Assembly (NCBI GenBank): GCA_003491285.1
Contig: CP022705.1
Span: forward strand, 1,051,501 to 1,115,500
From: Methanobacterium sp. BRmetb2
GTDB lineage: Archaea; Methanobacteriota; Methanobacteria; Methanobacteriales; Methanobacteriaceae
Length of the DNA stretch: 64,000 nucleotides
Direction: 5' to 3'
This document shows, piece by piece, positions 40,408 to 48,883 of the stretch. Position 1 is the stretch's first letter. Each line of letters starts with the position of its first letter. The notes under the pieces are model-generated. The model saw nothing but the letters and a program-made list of their open reading frames with translations, ran no database searches and had not been told where the DNA came from. A program made the position numbers and the translations under genes.

Positions 40408-42234
40408 ATGAGGATATTGTTAATTCACTCTGACTATTTAAAATATAAAACCAGAAATAAAACTAAAATTGCCGAAAAAATAGAAGATAATAAGAAGCAA
40501 GGGCTATTTGAAAACTCGTTAGTGGTTTTCACAGCGGTGGAAAAGGAAGATGGAGCAGATCCACAACGGATAGTTGAAAATGCCGTAGCTGAGATTATGG
40601 ATATTTACCAGAAGGTTGACCCGGATAATGTGGTAATTTATCCCTACGCACATTTAAGCTCATCTTTAAGTTCACCAGATGTTGCTAAAAAGATTTTAAA
40701 GGGGATAGAGTCTAAATTAAACGAAATGGATCTTCAAGTGGAACGGGTTCCATTTGGATGGTATAAATCTTTTGAAGTATCTTGCAAGGGCCATCCCCTA
40801 TCTGAATTATCTAGAACAATTACTGTTGAAAAAAAAGAGGAAAAAAAGACCACAGATGGGGAAAAATCAAAGTTTTTCATTCTAGATAAGGAAGAGTTGC
40901 ATGATCCAGAAAAGTTTCAATATGAAAGTGGAGATTTGAGAAAACTGGTACTGTACGAATTGGGCAAAATGGAATCTACTGGAGATGAACCACCCCACGT
41001 TAAATTAATGCGAGAAAAAAAATTAGCGGATTATGAGCCTTCAGCAGATGTGGGGCACCTTAGATGGTATCCTAAGGGTCGATTGATCCGGGATCTTTTA
41101 GCAGATTATGTTTATAATCTGGTAACTGAAAATGGTGCAATGCCGGTTGAAACACCCATAATGTATGATCTGGCAGATGAAGCCATAAGGGTGCATGCAG
41201 AGAAATTTGGTGAAAGGCAGTATCGAATGCACAATAAAAAAGAATTAATGCTTAGATATGCGTGCTGTTTTGGGGCATTTAGGGTTTTGGCTGATTCTTT
41301 TTTAACATGGAAAAATTTACCGATAGGCGTATATGAACTTTCAACTTACAGCTTCCGGATGGAAAAAAAAGGGGAAGTAGTGGGCTTGAAACGACTAAGA
41401 GGATTTACCATGCCTGATCTCCATACGGTATGTAGGGATATTGATCAGTCACTGGAAGAGTTTGACAAACAAATTTTAATGTGTCAAAAAACAGGTGAAG
41501 CCTTCCAAATCAACTACGAAGTTATTTTCAGGGCAACTGAAGACTTTTTTGAAGAAAATAAGGAATGGATGTTTGATGAGGCCAAAAGAATTGGTAAACC
41601 CATCCTGATGGAAATTTTACCAGAAAGAAAGCATTACTGGATATGTAAAATGGATTTTGCCGCTATAGACTACCTAGGCCGGCCCATTGAAAATCCGACT
41701 GTCCAAATAGATGTTGAAAGTGGGGAAAGATTTGGTATTACTTACATTGACGAGTCTGATGAAGAAATTAATCCCATAATAATTCATTGCAGTCCTACTG
41801 GAAGCATTGAAAGGGTTATATGCAGTTTACTAGAAAAAACTGCAGTTGAACTTAATGAAAAACCCCCAATGCTACCAACATGGCTTTCTCCAACACAAGT
41901 TAGGCTTTTACCTATAGCCGAAAGGCATATTGACTATGCACTGAAACTTGCCCAAGATCTTAAAAACAGTAAAATAAGGGTGGATGTGGATGATCGCCAA
42001 GACACGGTAGGTAAAAAAATAAGAAATGCTGGTAAAGATTGGGTACCTTACGTTCTAGTTTTAGGTGACAATGAATTGGAAAGCAATGATTTAATGGTCA
42101 ATGTACGCAGTACCAAGGAAAAAATATCCATGTCCCTTGATGATCTGAAAGAAAGAATCCACACAGAAACAGTTCACATGCCATATAGGGCTTTACCCCT
42201 ACCTTTAAAACTTTCTAAACGTGTCAATTTCTAA
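40408..42234 (+). CDS. thrS: Threonyl-tRNA synthetase, archaeal type
   Basis: This class II synthetase (608 residues) has the archaeal N-terminal editing domain related to D-aminoacyl-tRNA deacylase (1-140, LLIHSDYLKYKTRNKT) instead of the bacterial TGS and editing domains. The catalytic core runs from about 195 to 485 with motif 2 (FRMEKKGEVVGLKRLRGFT) and motif 3 near HCSPTGSIERVI, and the anticodon-binding domain covers 490-600. GGTGAT three bases before the ATG sets the start. Confidence 0.96.
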   Translation: MRILLIHSDYLKYKTRNKTKIAEKIEDNKKQGLFENSLVVFTAVEKEDGADPQRIVENAVAEIMDIYQKVDPDNVVIYPYAHLSSSLSSPDVAKKILKGIESKLNEMDLQVERVPFGWYKSFEVSCKGHPLSELSRTITVEKKEEKKTTDGEKSKFFILDKEELHDPEKFQYESGDLRKLVLYELGKMESTGDEPPHVKLMREKKLADYEPSADVGHLRWYPKGRLIRDLLADYVYNLVTENGAMPVETPIMYDLADEAIRVHAEKFGERQYRMHNKKELMLRYACCFGAFRVLADSFLTWKNLPIGVYELSTYSFRMEKKGEVVGLKRLRGFTMPDLHTVCRDIDQSLEEFDKQILMCQKTGEAFQINYEVIFRATEDFFEENKEWMFDEAKRIGKPILMEILPERKHYWICKMDFAAIDYLGRPIENPTVQIDVESGERFGITYIDESDEEINPIIIHCSPTGSIERVICSLLEKTAVELNEKPPMLPTWLSPTQVRLLPIAERHIDYALKLAQDLKNSKIRVDVDDRQDTVGKKIRNAGKDWVPYVLVLGDNELESNDLMVNVRSTKEKISMSLDDLKERIHTETVHMPYRALPLPLKLSKRVNF

Positions 42235-42371
42235 TTTTTAATTTTTTTTACTTTTTATTTAGATGATTCACCAGTTTGTGTTTAACTTTTTTTTAAATTG
42301 CTTTTAATAATCTTTTTAAAATGTCCTGTTTTAGGGCTATTTTTTAATTGAAATCATCAAATTTTAAATAG

Positions 42372-42404
42372 TATAACTTATAAGAGTTTAAGTTATAAGT
42401 TATA
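42372..42404. promoter_or_regulatory. Inverted repeat upstream of parA, possible operator or parS-like site
   Basis: TATAACTTATAA (42372-42383) and its perfect inverse TTATAAGTTATA (42393-42404) are separated by nine bases and end about 25 bp before the parA start. The same 12-mer occurs at 23693-23704 and 50447-50458. The position fits autoregulation by ParA or its partner, or a partition site. Other parts of the 42235-42428 gap hold nothing clear. Confidence 0.5.
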
Positions 42405-42428
42405 ACTTAGAAGTTAGGAGATGATGAT

Positions 42429-43211
42429 GTGGGTGAAGTAATAGCAATACTCAATCAGAAAGGTGGAGTTGGAAAAACCACTACGGTGGTAAATTTATCG
42501 GCAGCTCTGGCATTGAACGGTAAAAAAGTTTTATTAATTGACATGGATCCTCAGGCTAATGCTACTACTGGATTCGGTATTGAAAAAGGAGCACTTGAAT
42601 ATACTATATATTCGGTTTTGTCAGAAGATAAAACACTAAGCGATGTGATAATGCACACGGATATAAAAGGATTGGATTTAGTCCCAAGTAATATCCATTT
42701 AAGTGGTGCAGAAATTGAATTAAGTAAAGTAATTGGTCCTTATAAAATATTAAAAGAATCTATGGATGGTTTTGATCATGTTTATGATTATATATTAATC
42801 GATGTTCCACCATCACTTGGTCTTCTAACCATCAATTCCCTGGTTGCGGCAGATAGTGTTATAATACCAATACAAGCAGAATTTTATGCTCTGGAAGGGA
42901 TGGCAGACTTAATAGAGGCCATTGAATTGGTAGAAAAACGTTTAGAAAGTCCATCTCCTATAAAAGGAATATTATTAACTCTTTACGATTCAAGAACTCG
43001 TTTAGGAAGGGAAGTTTACAAAAATGTGAAAGAATATTTTGGCGAAACCGAGAATATTTTCAAAACAACTATTCCCCGAAATGTAAAATTGGCAGAAGCA
43101 CCAAGTCATGGAATGCCGTGTATAGTATATGATGAAGAAAGTATTGGAACAATGGCCTACAACAAACTTGCAAAAGAAATAATTGAACTGGAGGATACAG
43201 ATGACTCCTAG
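42429..43211 (+). CDS. parA: ParA/Soj-type partition ATPase
   Basis: The 260-residue deviant Walker ATPase begins with KGGVGKTTTVVNLSAALA (residues 11-28), has the switch I DMDPQANATTGFG (near 40) and Walker B YILIDVPPSLGLL (near 121). ParA proteins form DNA-bound dimers that move chromosomes or plasmids together with a ParB partner. The GTG start follows GGAGATGAT at perfect spacing. It overlaps the downstream small gene by 11 bp. It could serve chromosome segregation or positioning of another cargo. Confidence 0.92.
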   Translation: MGEVIAILNQKGGVGKTTTVVNLSAALALNGKKVLLIDMDPQANATTGFGIEKGALEYTIYSVLSEDKTLSDVIMHTDIKGLDLVPSNIHLSGAEIELSKVIGPYKILKESMDGFDHVYDYILIDVPPSLGLLTINSLVAADSVIIPIQAEFYALEGMADLIEAIELVEKRLESPSPIKGILLTLYDSRTRLGREVYKNVKEYFGETENIFKTTIPRNVKLAEAPSHGMPCIVYDEESIGTMAYNKLAKEIIELEDTDDS

Positions 43212-43551
43212 AAAAAAGAAACCAGAAAGTGCTCTGGGAAAAGGTTTGGATGCTCTGATACGAAGAAACGAGACAGAGAAGGTGGAAGACAACACATTGA
43301 AAACTTCAAAAAGAAAGGAAGATCCCCAACCTGCAGATGATAATGTAGAAAATAGACTTGTGGAAGACGTGCTGAGTGAAGTAAAAAAGAACCCTAGGAT
43401 ATCATTATGGTCGGCCAGATCTGCTGCAGTTCTAAGATTTTTGAAAAAAACCAAGCCAGAATTTAGTATTAGTAGTGAAGCGTCAATTTTAATTGAAGAT
43501 GCAGTAAAAGATAAATATCCTGATATCTGGAATATTTTTGATGATTTATAA
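43201..43551 (+). CDS. Small ParB-like ParA partner lacking the ParB DNA-binding domain
   Basis: This 116-residue basic protein starts MTPRKKKPE and then has SALGKGLDALI (residues 10-20), which closely matches the N-terminal ParA-contacting motif of bacterial ParB/Spo0J (LGKGLDALI). The usual ParB CTPase and helix-turn-helix domain is absent. Instead there is a charged linker (25-58) and a helical C-terminal domain (60-116, with RISLWSARSAAVLRFLKK and FSISSEASILIEDAVKD). GGAGG lies six bases before the ATG, and the reading frame overlaps the end of parA, so the two are made together. How it finds DNA is not visible. Confidence 0.75.
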   Translation: MTPRKKKPESALGKGLDALIRRNETEKVEDNTLKTSKRKEDPQPADDNVENRLVEDVLSEVKKNPRISLWSARSAAVLRFLKKTKPEFSISSEASILIEDAVKDKYPDIWNIFDDL

Positions 43552-44064
43552 TTCCTTAAATTATCTACCATATTTTAATATTTTTTACTAAAAAATTGAA
43601 TTGAATAAATATTATTTTTTATTATTTTTTAGTAAATTTTAAAAATTGAAGATTTTCTAGAAATAATTAAATAAACGGTCTCTTTTAATATAAAAGTTAA
43701 TACTATTAAAATATTTGACCAATTATGGGATAATTGTAGTTAATAATAATTTAAACTATATTAAAATGATTTTTTGCCTCTTTTTTCCAAGTAACGAGAT
43801 TTGACTGTAAATTAAAATCTCTTTAAAAAGTCACTTTATTTAGTTAGTGCTTTCATCTTTTTTTAAATAGTATAATATATTGTATTATTCCCTTTTTCCA
43901 GGATTTAATATGATTTCCTATGAATTTTAATTTGGAGGGACACCTTTTCCCGAAATTTGATTGGAAATACTTATTTTAAATAAACCAATCATTGAAAATT
44001 CTTTGTTATTGAAAATAAGACATAATCATCAGATTTTAATATACGTTAAAATTAATCTTCTTGT

Positions 44065-44140
44065 AGAATGTTTTATTTAATAAAAAGAGTTTATAACTGG
44101 CTTTATTTTGGAATTTAAATGAAAATATTTAAATATGATT
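44065..44140 (+). promoter_or_regulatory. Shared promoter block, wall-protein gene 1
   Basis: The block begins AGAATGTTTTAT, includes AAAAAGAGTTTATAACTGG-like sequence and ends in the TATA-type AAATATTTAAATATG about 111 bp before the ATT start. Equivalent blocks precede all seven genes of the cluster. The rest of the gap 43552-44247 is AT-rich with no other feature I can name. Confidence 0.6.
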
Positions 44141-44247
44141 ACTTAAGATTACCTATCTTGTTCAAGGGAGGATATTCTAAACCGATTTGGAAATTTTATT
44201 CCAAATTTCATTAGTAATACTCTTACCTTGAACGAGGAGGCGGCAGA

Positions 44248-44976
44248 ATTAAGCGACACTCGCTATTTGCATTGTTATTAGCTTTGGGCATAACAATGCT
44301 TGCGATTCCATCCTCATTTGGGGGTGTGGATAGCGTAAATAATTATAAAAACGCAAAAATTGAATTAAATAACGACGAAATACAACAAGTAAGTGCAGCG
44401 ACTTATAAAAAAGTATGGTACAAAAAGTACTATAAAAAGTACTATAAAAAGTACTATAAAAAGTACTATAAAAAGTACTATAAAAAGTGGTACAAATCTG
44501 GCGGGCGCTGGAGATACTACTGGAAATCGTATTGGAAGTCTTATTGGACATATAAATATGTGAAGAAATCTAGCAGTGTAAGCGCAGCTAGTACTTCATC
44601 TTCTAAGACTTATAAAACCAGTTCTTCCAGTTCTGATTCTGTTTCAACCACTGGATTAAGTTTTACGGCGAGTTATATCAACCGAAACTATAACCACCGA
44701 TACGGAGCTTCTACAACTGCATCTGGTGTTCGTAGAACTGGTTATGGTGATTGTTGGGGATTAGCAGATTTAGCTGCCCAGGAATTAAAGAAGAAAGGTT
44801 ACACAGTTCGTGTAGTCCAAGGTGCGAGCCGAGAATCAGCTCGACACAGATGGGTTCAGTATAAGTCTGGTGGTAAGTGGAAGACTTTTGAATCGACCAT
44901 GGTCACCAAAAAGTATGGTTCCAAACACTATTCCTATGCCATAGCCACTGCAAGAACAGTAATCAAATACTACTAA
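44248..44976 (+). CDS. Secreted Tyr/Lys-repeat protein with transglutaminase-like Cys-His-Glu domain (ATT start)
   Basis: The reading frame begins at ATT 44248, with GGAGG seven bases upstream and no ATG, GTG or TTG between the preceding in-frame stop (44215) and it. The first residues, (M)KRHSLFALLLALGITMLA, make a complete signal peptide; a start at TTG 44272 would lose the positive charge. Then come a spacer, a Tyr/Lys tract (about 53-106) with five perfect 12-bp DNA repeats, a Ser-rich linker (107-133) and a transglutaminase-like domain: GYGDC (Cys169), HRWVQY (His200) and TFEST (Glu215), where Glu takes the place of the usual Asp. Probably a secreted wall peptide hydrolase or crosslinker; no pseudomurein-binding module is present, and the cationic tract may bind the wall instead. 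Confidence 0.8.
   Translation: MKRHSLFALLLALGITMLAIPSSFGGVDSVNNYKNAKIELNNDEIQQVSAATYKKVWYKKYYKKYYKKYYKKYYKKYYKKWYKSGGRWRYYWKSYWKSYWTYKYVKKSSSVSAASTSSSKTYKTSSSSSDSVSTTGLSFTASYINRNYNHRYGASTTASGVRRTGYGDCWGLADLAAQELKKKGYTVRVVQGASRESARHRWVQYKSGGKWKTFESTMVTKKYGSKHYSYAIATARTVIKYY
44422..44481 (+). repeat. Five tandem 12-bp repeats coding KKYY
   Basis: AAAAAGTACTAT is repeated five times without change, coding Lys-Lys-Tyr-Tyr units. The paralogue at 45575 has only one such unit, so the tract has expanded or contracted and may vary between strains. Confidence 0.92.
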
Positions 44977-44999
44977 ATAAAATTGTAAAACAAACAGAA

Positions 45000-45028
45000 G
45001 AGGTTTCAAATAACCTCATTTTTTTTAT
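45000..45028 (+). terminator. Hairpin-T terminator after wall-protein gene 1
   Basis: GAGGTT (45000-45005) pairs with AACCTC (45012-45017), followed by a T-run. It lies 23 bp after the stop codon. Confidence 0.6.
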
Positions 45029-45390
45029 TTTTCTTTATTTTTATAAAAAAATTATTATTTGTTATAAAATCTTTATAATTGTTATAATCCATTGCTAAAT
45101 CATTTTTAAAAGGATTTTGATTGAGTTGATTCCATGTTTTCCATGCAAATATTGAAAATATATATATATAAATTGCATTAAAGCAGTTTTTTTCAATGAC
45201 ATTAACGTTTAAAAGGTTTTTTTCCTTATTTTAAACTCAAATAAGTGTGTTTTATATTTGGAGCGGTACCCAGCTTTTGAAACCAATCATATTTAACCAT
45301 TTAAGTTGAAACGGGTTTGTATAATGTTTTAATCTTAAAAATGGAGCATAATTTACAGATTTTTATATTCTGCTAATATAATCTTATATT

Positions 45391-45465
45391 AAAATGTTTT
45401 ATATGTTAAAAAGAGTTTTAAAACTGCTTTTTTTCCAAAATTAAAACGCAATGTTTATATATAGT
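45391..45465 (+). promoter_or_regulatory. Shared promoter block, wall-protein gene 2
   Basis: AAAATGTTTTATATGTTAAA, AAGAGTTTTAAAACTGC, a T-run and the TATA box TGTTTATATATAG (45452-45464) correspond in order to the block before gene 1. The TATA box is about 111 bp from the ATT start. The remaining 44977-45574 spacer has no other clear signal. Confidence 0.65.
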
Positions 45466-45574
45466 GATATTATGATTCATTTATAGTTCAAAAGTAAGTG
45501 GAAGGCTGTAATAAATAGAAAATGATATTCTGTTTTTTAATATAAGTCTTACTCTTGAATAAGGAGGCGGTATA

Positions 45575-46243
45575 ATTAAGCGACACTCGATATTTGCATT
45601 GCTATTTGCTTTGAGCATAGCAATGCTTGCTGTCCCATCCTCTGTTGTGGGCATGGATGGCGATAATATTCAAGACAACACGAAAGTTGAATTAGATAAT
45701 AAAGAAATACAACAAGTAAGTGCAGCGACTTATAAAAAAGTATATTACAAAAAGTACTATAAAAAATGGTACAAATCGTATGGACGTTGGAAATACTATT
45801 GGAAATCTTACTGGACATACAAGTATGTGAAGAAATCTAGTAGTGTAAAAGCAACTAGTACTACATCTTCTAAGACCTATAAATCTGGTTCTTCCAGTTC
45901 TGGATCAGTTTCAACCAGTGGATTAAGTTCTACGGCGAGTTATATCAACCGGAATTATAATCATCGTTCTGGAGCTTCAACTACTGCATCTGGTGTTCGT
46001 AGAACTGGTTATGGTGATTGTTGGGGATTAGCAGATTTAGCTGCCCAGGAATTAAAGAAGAAAGGTTACACAGTTCGTGTAGTCCAAGGTGCGAGCCGAG
46101 GATCTTCCAGACACAGATGGGTTCAGTATAAGTCTGGTGGTAAGTGGAAGACTTTTGAATCGACCATGGTCACCAAAAGATATGGTTCCAAACACTATTC
46201 CTATGCCATAGCCACTGCAAGAACAGTAATCAAATACTACTAA
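45575..46243 (+). CDS. Secreted Tyr/Lys-rich protein with transglutaminase-like Cys-His-Glu domain (ATT start)
   Basis: This is a close paralogue of the gene at 44248, with a shorter Tyr/Lys tract. A TAA stop in the same frame directly precedes the ribosome site (codons TAA GGA GGC GGT ATA ATT), so the only start with a proper site is ATT 45575. The signal peptide is (M)KRHSIFALLFALSIAMLA. The C-terminal domain keeps GYGDCWGLADLA (Cys149), HRWVQY (His180) and TFEST (Glu195) and is nearly identical to its neighbour, both in protein and DNA. Length 222 residues. Role inferred as for gene 1. Confidence 0.8.
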   Translation: MKRHSIFALLFALSIAMLAVPSSVVGMDGDNIQDNTKVELDNKEIQQVSAATYKKVYYKKYYKKWYKSYGRWKYYWKSYWTYKYVKKSSSVKATSTTSSKTYKSGSSSSGSVSTSGLSSTASYINRNYNHRSGASTTASGVRRTGYGDCWGLADLAAQELKKKGYTVRVVQGASRGSSRHRWVQYKSGGKWKTFESTMVTKRYGSKHYSYAIATARTVIKYY

Positions 46244-46255
46244 GTTGAATTATTA

Positions 46256-46355
46256 TAGTAATCGGATATTACTAATTAAAATAAGTTTAAATGTAATCGG
46301 ATATTACTATGCTGAATTTAACTTAATTAACTTAATAGTAACTAAGATATTACTA
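46256..46355. repeat. Three tandem short palindromes after wall-protein gene 2
   Basis: TAGTAATCGGATATTACTA (46256-46274), ATGTAATCGGATATTACTA (46291-46309) and TAGTAACTAAGATATTACTA (46336-46355) are each hairpin-forming (TAGTAAT with ATTACTA, loop CGGAT in the first). They start 13 bp after the stop codon. They could be protein-binding sites or 3' UTR structures. Confidence 0.7.
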
Positions 46356-46370
46356 AATAAAGAATTAGTT

Positions 46371-46393
46371 GAGAGGTTTTAAAATCTCTCTTT
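46371..46393 (+). terminator. Palindrome and T-run, likely terminator
   Basis: GAGAGGTTTTAAAATCTCTC is a near-perfect hairpin followed by TTT and a T-rich stretch, after the three short palindromes. Confidence 0.5.
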
Positions 46394-46817
46394 AACTTAT
46401 TTATTTTAATTTTTTAAAAAAGCAAAAGCCACGTTAAATTAGATTTAACCACTATTTAGATTTTATTATTAATTAAAAATTTATGATGGATTGTTTTTGT
46501 ATACAAAATTATTTTAATAGAGAAATAGTGTTGAAAAAATGGTTATTCAAATTAATTAGTGATAGCTACATCTATTCTATTCTAATAATTCAATTTATAT
46601 TGTTTTTAAATTGTTTAAATTAATAAAATTAGCCAGAATATTCTTTTTTTTAGAATTTTAGGATAATTTCAAAGGAATTGTAATTTAAGCCTATTTAATT
46701 TTTTTGAATTAGCTATTAAATGGTGACTTATAAAAATGTAAAACATTATAACTTTTTAATCATGAAAATGGTCTATAAATTATAGACTTTGAGATTAAGG
46801 TTATTTATTCTTTTATT

Positions 46818-46893
46818 AGAATGTTTTATATATTAAAAAGAGTTCTAAAACAGCCTTTTTTTTAAAATTAAACCACAATATTTATATATAATC
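46818..46893 (+). promoter_or_regulatory. Shared promoter block, wall-protein gene 3
   Basis: AGAATGTTTTATATATTAAA, AAGAGTTCTAAAACAGCC, a T-run and the TATA box ATATTTATATATAATC (46878-46893) match the blocks before genes 1 and 2. The TATA box is about 110 bp from the ATT start. The other parts of 46394-46817 are featureless AT-rich DNA. Confidence 0.65.
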
Positions 46894-47002
46894 AGAATAT
46901 GATTATTTTTATTGTTCAGACGAAGGACTTAAAAAACTTAATATAATTAGAAAAATTTTTTATTTTTCAAGAGGGTCCACGTTTGAATGAGGAGGCGGTA
47001 TA

Positions 47003-48466
47003 ATTAAGCGAGAGAAGAAATTTTTCGCGGCGTTAATAGCATGCAGCTTTTTGATGCTTTTTTCAATGGCTGGAGTTAATGCTGCAGAAAACGATTCTAC
47101 ATATACAAATATAACAAATGATAACATAATTCAAGAAGATCAGACGAATTCTACAATTAATGGCACTGAAGATCAGACAGATACTACTACATATCAAGCT
47201 AGTGCTGAGGATCCTACTGGTTTTGTAACTGTTGAAGAAGTTGAAACAGCTGCAACTAACCTTAAAAATTATGTGGAAACACATAAAACTTTACCAGACA
47301 CTATAGAAGTTGGATCAAAGACATTAACTATGGCCCAATTTTTAAAAGTTTTATTGACAACTACAATACATTTAGATCAAGGCATAATTGATTCAATAAA
47401 CATTGACGCAGTGGATGATGCACCAAACCCTGCAGGTCAAAATATCTCAGACAACATTCTAAAATCAGGATACTTAGAAGATGCTATCAATATACTTAAT
47501 TTCATGGATTCCTATGGAAGGGCACCAAACTATTGGAGTACTTCGATTGGTAATCTACGGTTTGAAAATCTGGTACTTAGTTATGCTAATATCATGGATT
47601 TCAATGAGAATAATAATCGACTACCAAACTACACTAAGATTCGATCATCCGATTTCAAATGGCCTGTGACTGTTGAAGAAATTGAAACAGCATCTATTTA
47701 CCTTAAAAATTATGCGAACTCACATAAAGCTTTACCGGCGACTATTCAGGTTGGTTCCAACTCATTGACTATGTCTGAGTTTTTGAGGGTTTTAATGACA
47801 ACCGTGATAAATTTAGATCAAAATGTATCTACACCAGTTGATATGGATAATGTGAATAATGCGCCTAGTCCAGCAGGTGTGGTTATTTCAGGTAATATTC
47901 TAAAATCAGAGTATCTAAAAAATGCTACTACTATTCTAAATTTCATAGATTCCAATGGAAGAGCACCAAATTATACGAATACTTCATTTGGTAATCTAAG
48001 GTTTGAATATATGGTGTATAATTTTGCTAAAATCATGGATTTCCACAAAGATTACAATAGACTACCTAACTATACTATAGTCCAAACATCTGCAATGAGT
48101 TATGAATTAAAAGAAAATTATTCTTATTCAGTTTCAACTAGTGGTTTGAATGCAGTGGCCCGATATATAAATCAAAACTTCAATCACCGTTCTGGAGCTT
48201 CTACTACAGCAGCAGGTGTTTTAAAAACTGGTTATGGTGATTGTTGGGGATTAGCAGATTTGGCTGCCCAGGAGTTAAGTAAGAGTGGTTACAAAGTTCG
48301 TGTAGTTCAAGGTGCAAGCAGTGGTTCTTATAATCACCGTTGGGTGCAGTACTATGCTTATGGTAAATGGAATACTTTTGAATCTACAATGATTACCCAA
48401 AGATACGGTTCCAAACATTACTCATATGCCATAGCATCGGTAAGAACAGTAATCAAATATTATTAA
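47003..48466 (+). CDS. Secreted pseudomurein-binding protein with transglutaminase-like Cys-His-Glu domain (ATT start)
   Basis: The ATT at 47003 has GGAGG seven bases upstream, and an in-frame TGA directly precedes that site, so no canonical start with a ribosome site exists. The signal peptide reads (M)KREKKFFAALIACSFLMLF and likely ends at VNA/AE. After an acidic Thr/Asp linker come two pseudomurein-binding modules (about 75-220 and 222-365), each with an LTMAQFL/LTMSEFL half and a GRAPNY half, then RLPNY. The C-terminal domain is the same as in genes 1 and 2: Cys414, His445, Glu460. It is a chimera: N-terminus like genes 4-7, C-terminus like genes 1-2. Predicted wall-bound peptide-cleaving or transferring enzyme (487 residues). 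Confidence 0.85.
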   Translation: MKREKKFFAALIACSFLMLFSMAGVNAAENDSTYTNITNDNIIQEDQTNSTINGTEDQTDTTTYQASAEDPTGFVTVEEVETAATNLKNYVETHKTLPDTIEVGSKTLTMAQFLKVLLTTTIHLDQGIIDSINIDAVDDAPNPAGQNISDNILKSGYLEDAINILNFMDSYGRAPNYWSTSIGNLRFENLVLSYANIMDFNENNNRLPNYTKIRSSDFKWPVTVEEIETASIYLKNYANSHKALPATIQVGSNSLTMSEFLRVLMTTVINLDQNVSTPVDMDNVNNAPSPAGVVISGNILKSEYLKNATTILNFIDSNGRAPNYTNTSFGNLRFEYMVYNFAKIMDFHKDYNRLPNYTIVQTSAMSYELKENYSYSVSTSGLNAVARYINQNFNHRSGASTTAAGVLKTGYGDCWGLADLAAQELSKSGYKVRVVQGASSGSYNHRWVQYYAYGKWNTFESTMITQRYGSKHYSYAIASVRTVIKYY

Positions 48467-48488
48467 GAGGAAATTTCCTCTTTTTATT
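48467..48488 (+). terminator. Perfect palindrome and T-run terminator
   Basis: GAGGAAATTTCCTC immediately follows the TAA stop and is itself followed by a T-run, a strong intrinsic terminator. Confidence 0.7.
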
Positions 48489-48600
48489 TTTATTTTTTAA
48501 AGGCTTTTTAAATTCCTAGATAAAAATAAGGCTTATTTAATATTTAATGTTTAGATGGTTGGTGAGTAGTCCATTAGTTCTTTTTTAAATTATATCTTAA

Positions 48601-48812
48601 TTCGAAGAGTTTATATTTATTGATTGTAATATTCAAAGTCCTTATTTTCTAAAAATAATATTTTTATTGCGATTATTAAATTAAAAATAATATAATGATG
48701 AGGGTGGACCCTACCTTTTTTATGAAAGCTTATTAGAAGTTTTTAAAATGGAAAAATAATCTCAGAAAAAGTTTTTTTTCAGAAATTTAATGAAAAAAAA
48801 ATTATATAAGAT
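48601..48812 (+). promoter_or_regulatory. Duplicated upstream region and promoter, wall-protein gene 4
   Basis: An upper block (48601-48670, with GAGTTTATATTTATTGATT and TTATTTTCTAAAAATAAT) and a lower promoter block (48733-48812, ending in AAATTATATAAG) recur before the genes at 52216, 54705 and 57270. The TATA box lies about 74 bp before the ATT start. The whole gap 48467-48883 is otherwise AT-rich. Confidence 0.6.
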
Positions 48813-48883
48813 ATATATTAATAATTCTATAGTCCGCAAACATATGTAAAATCATATATATACAAATAAAAATTGGTGATACT

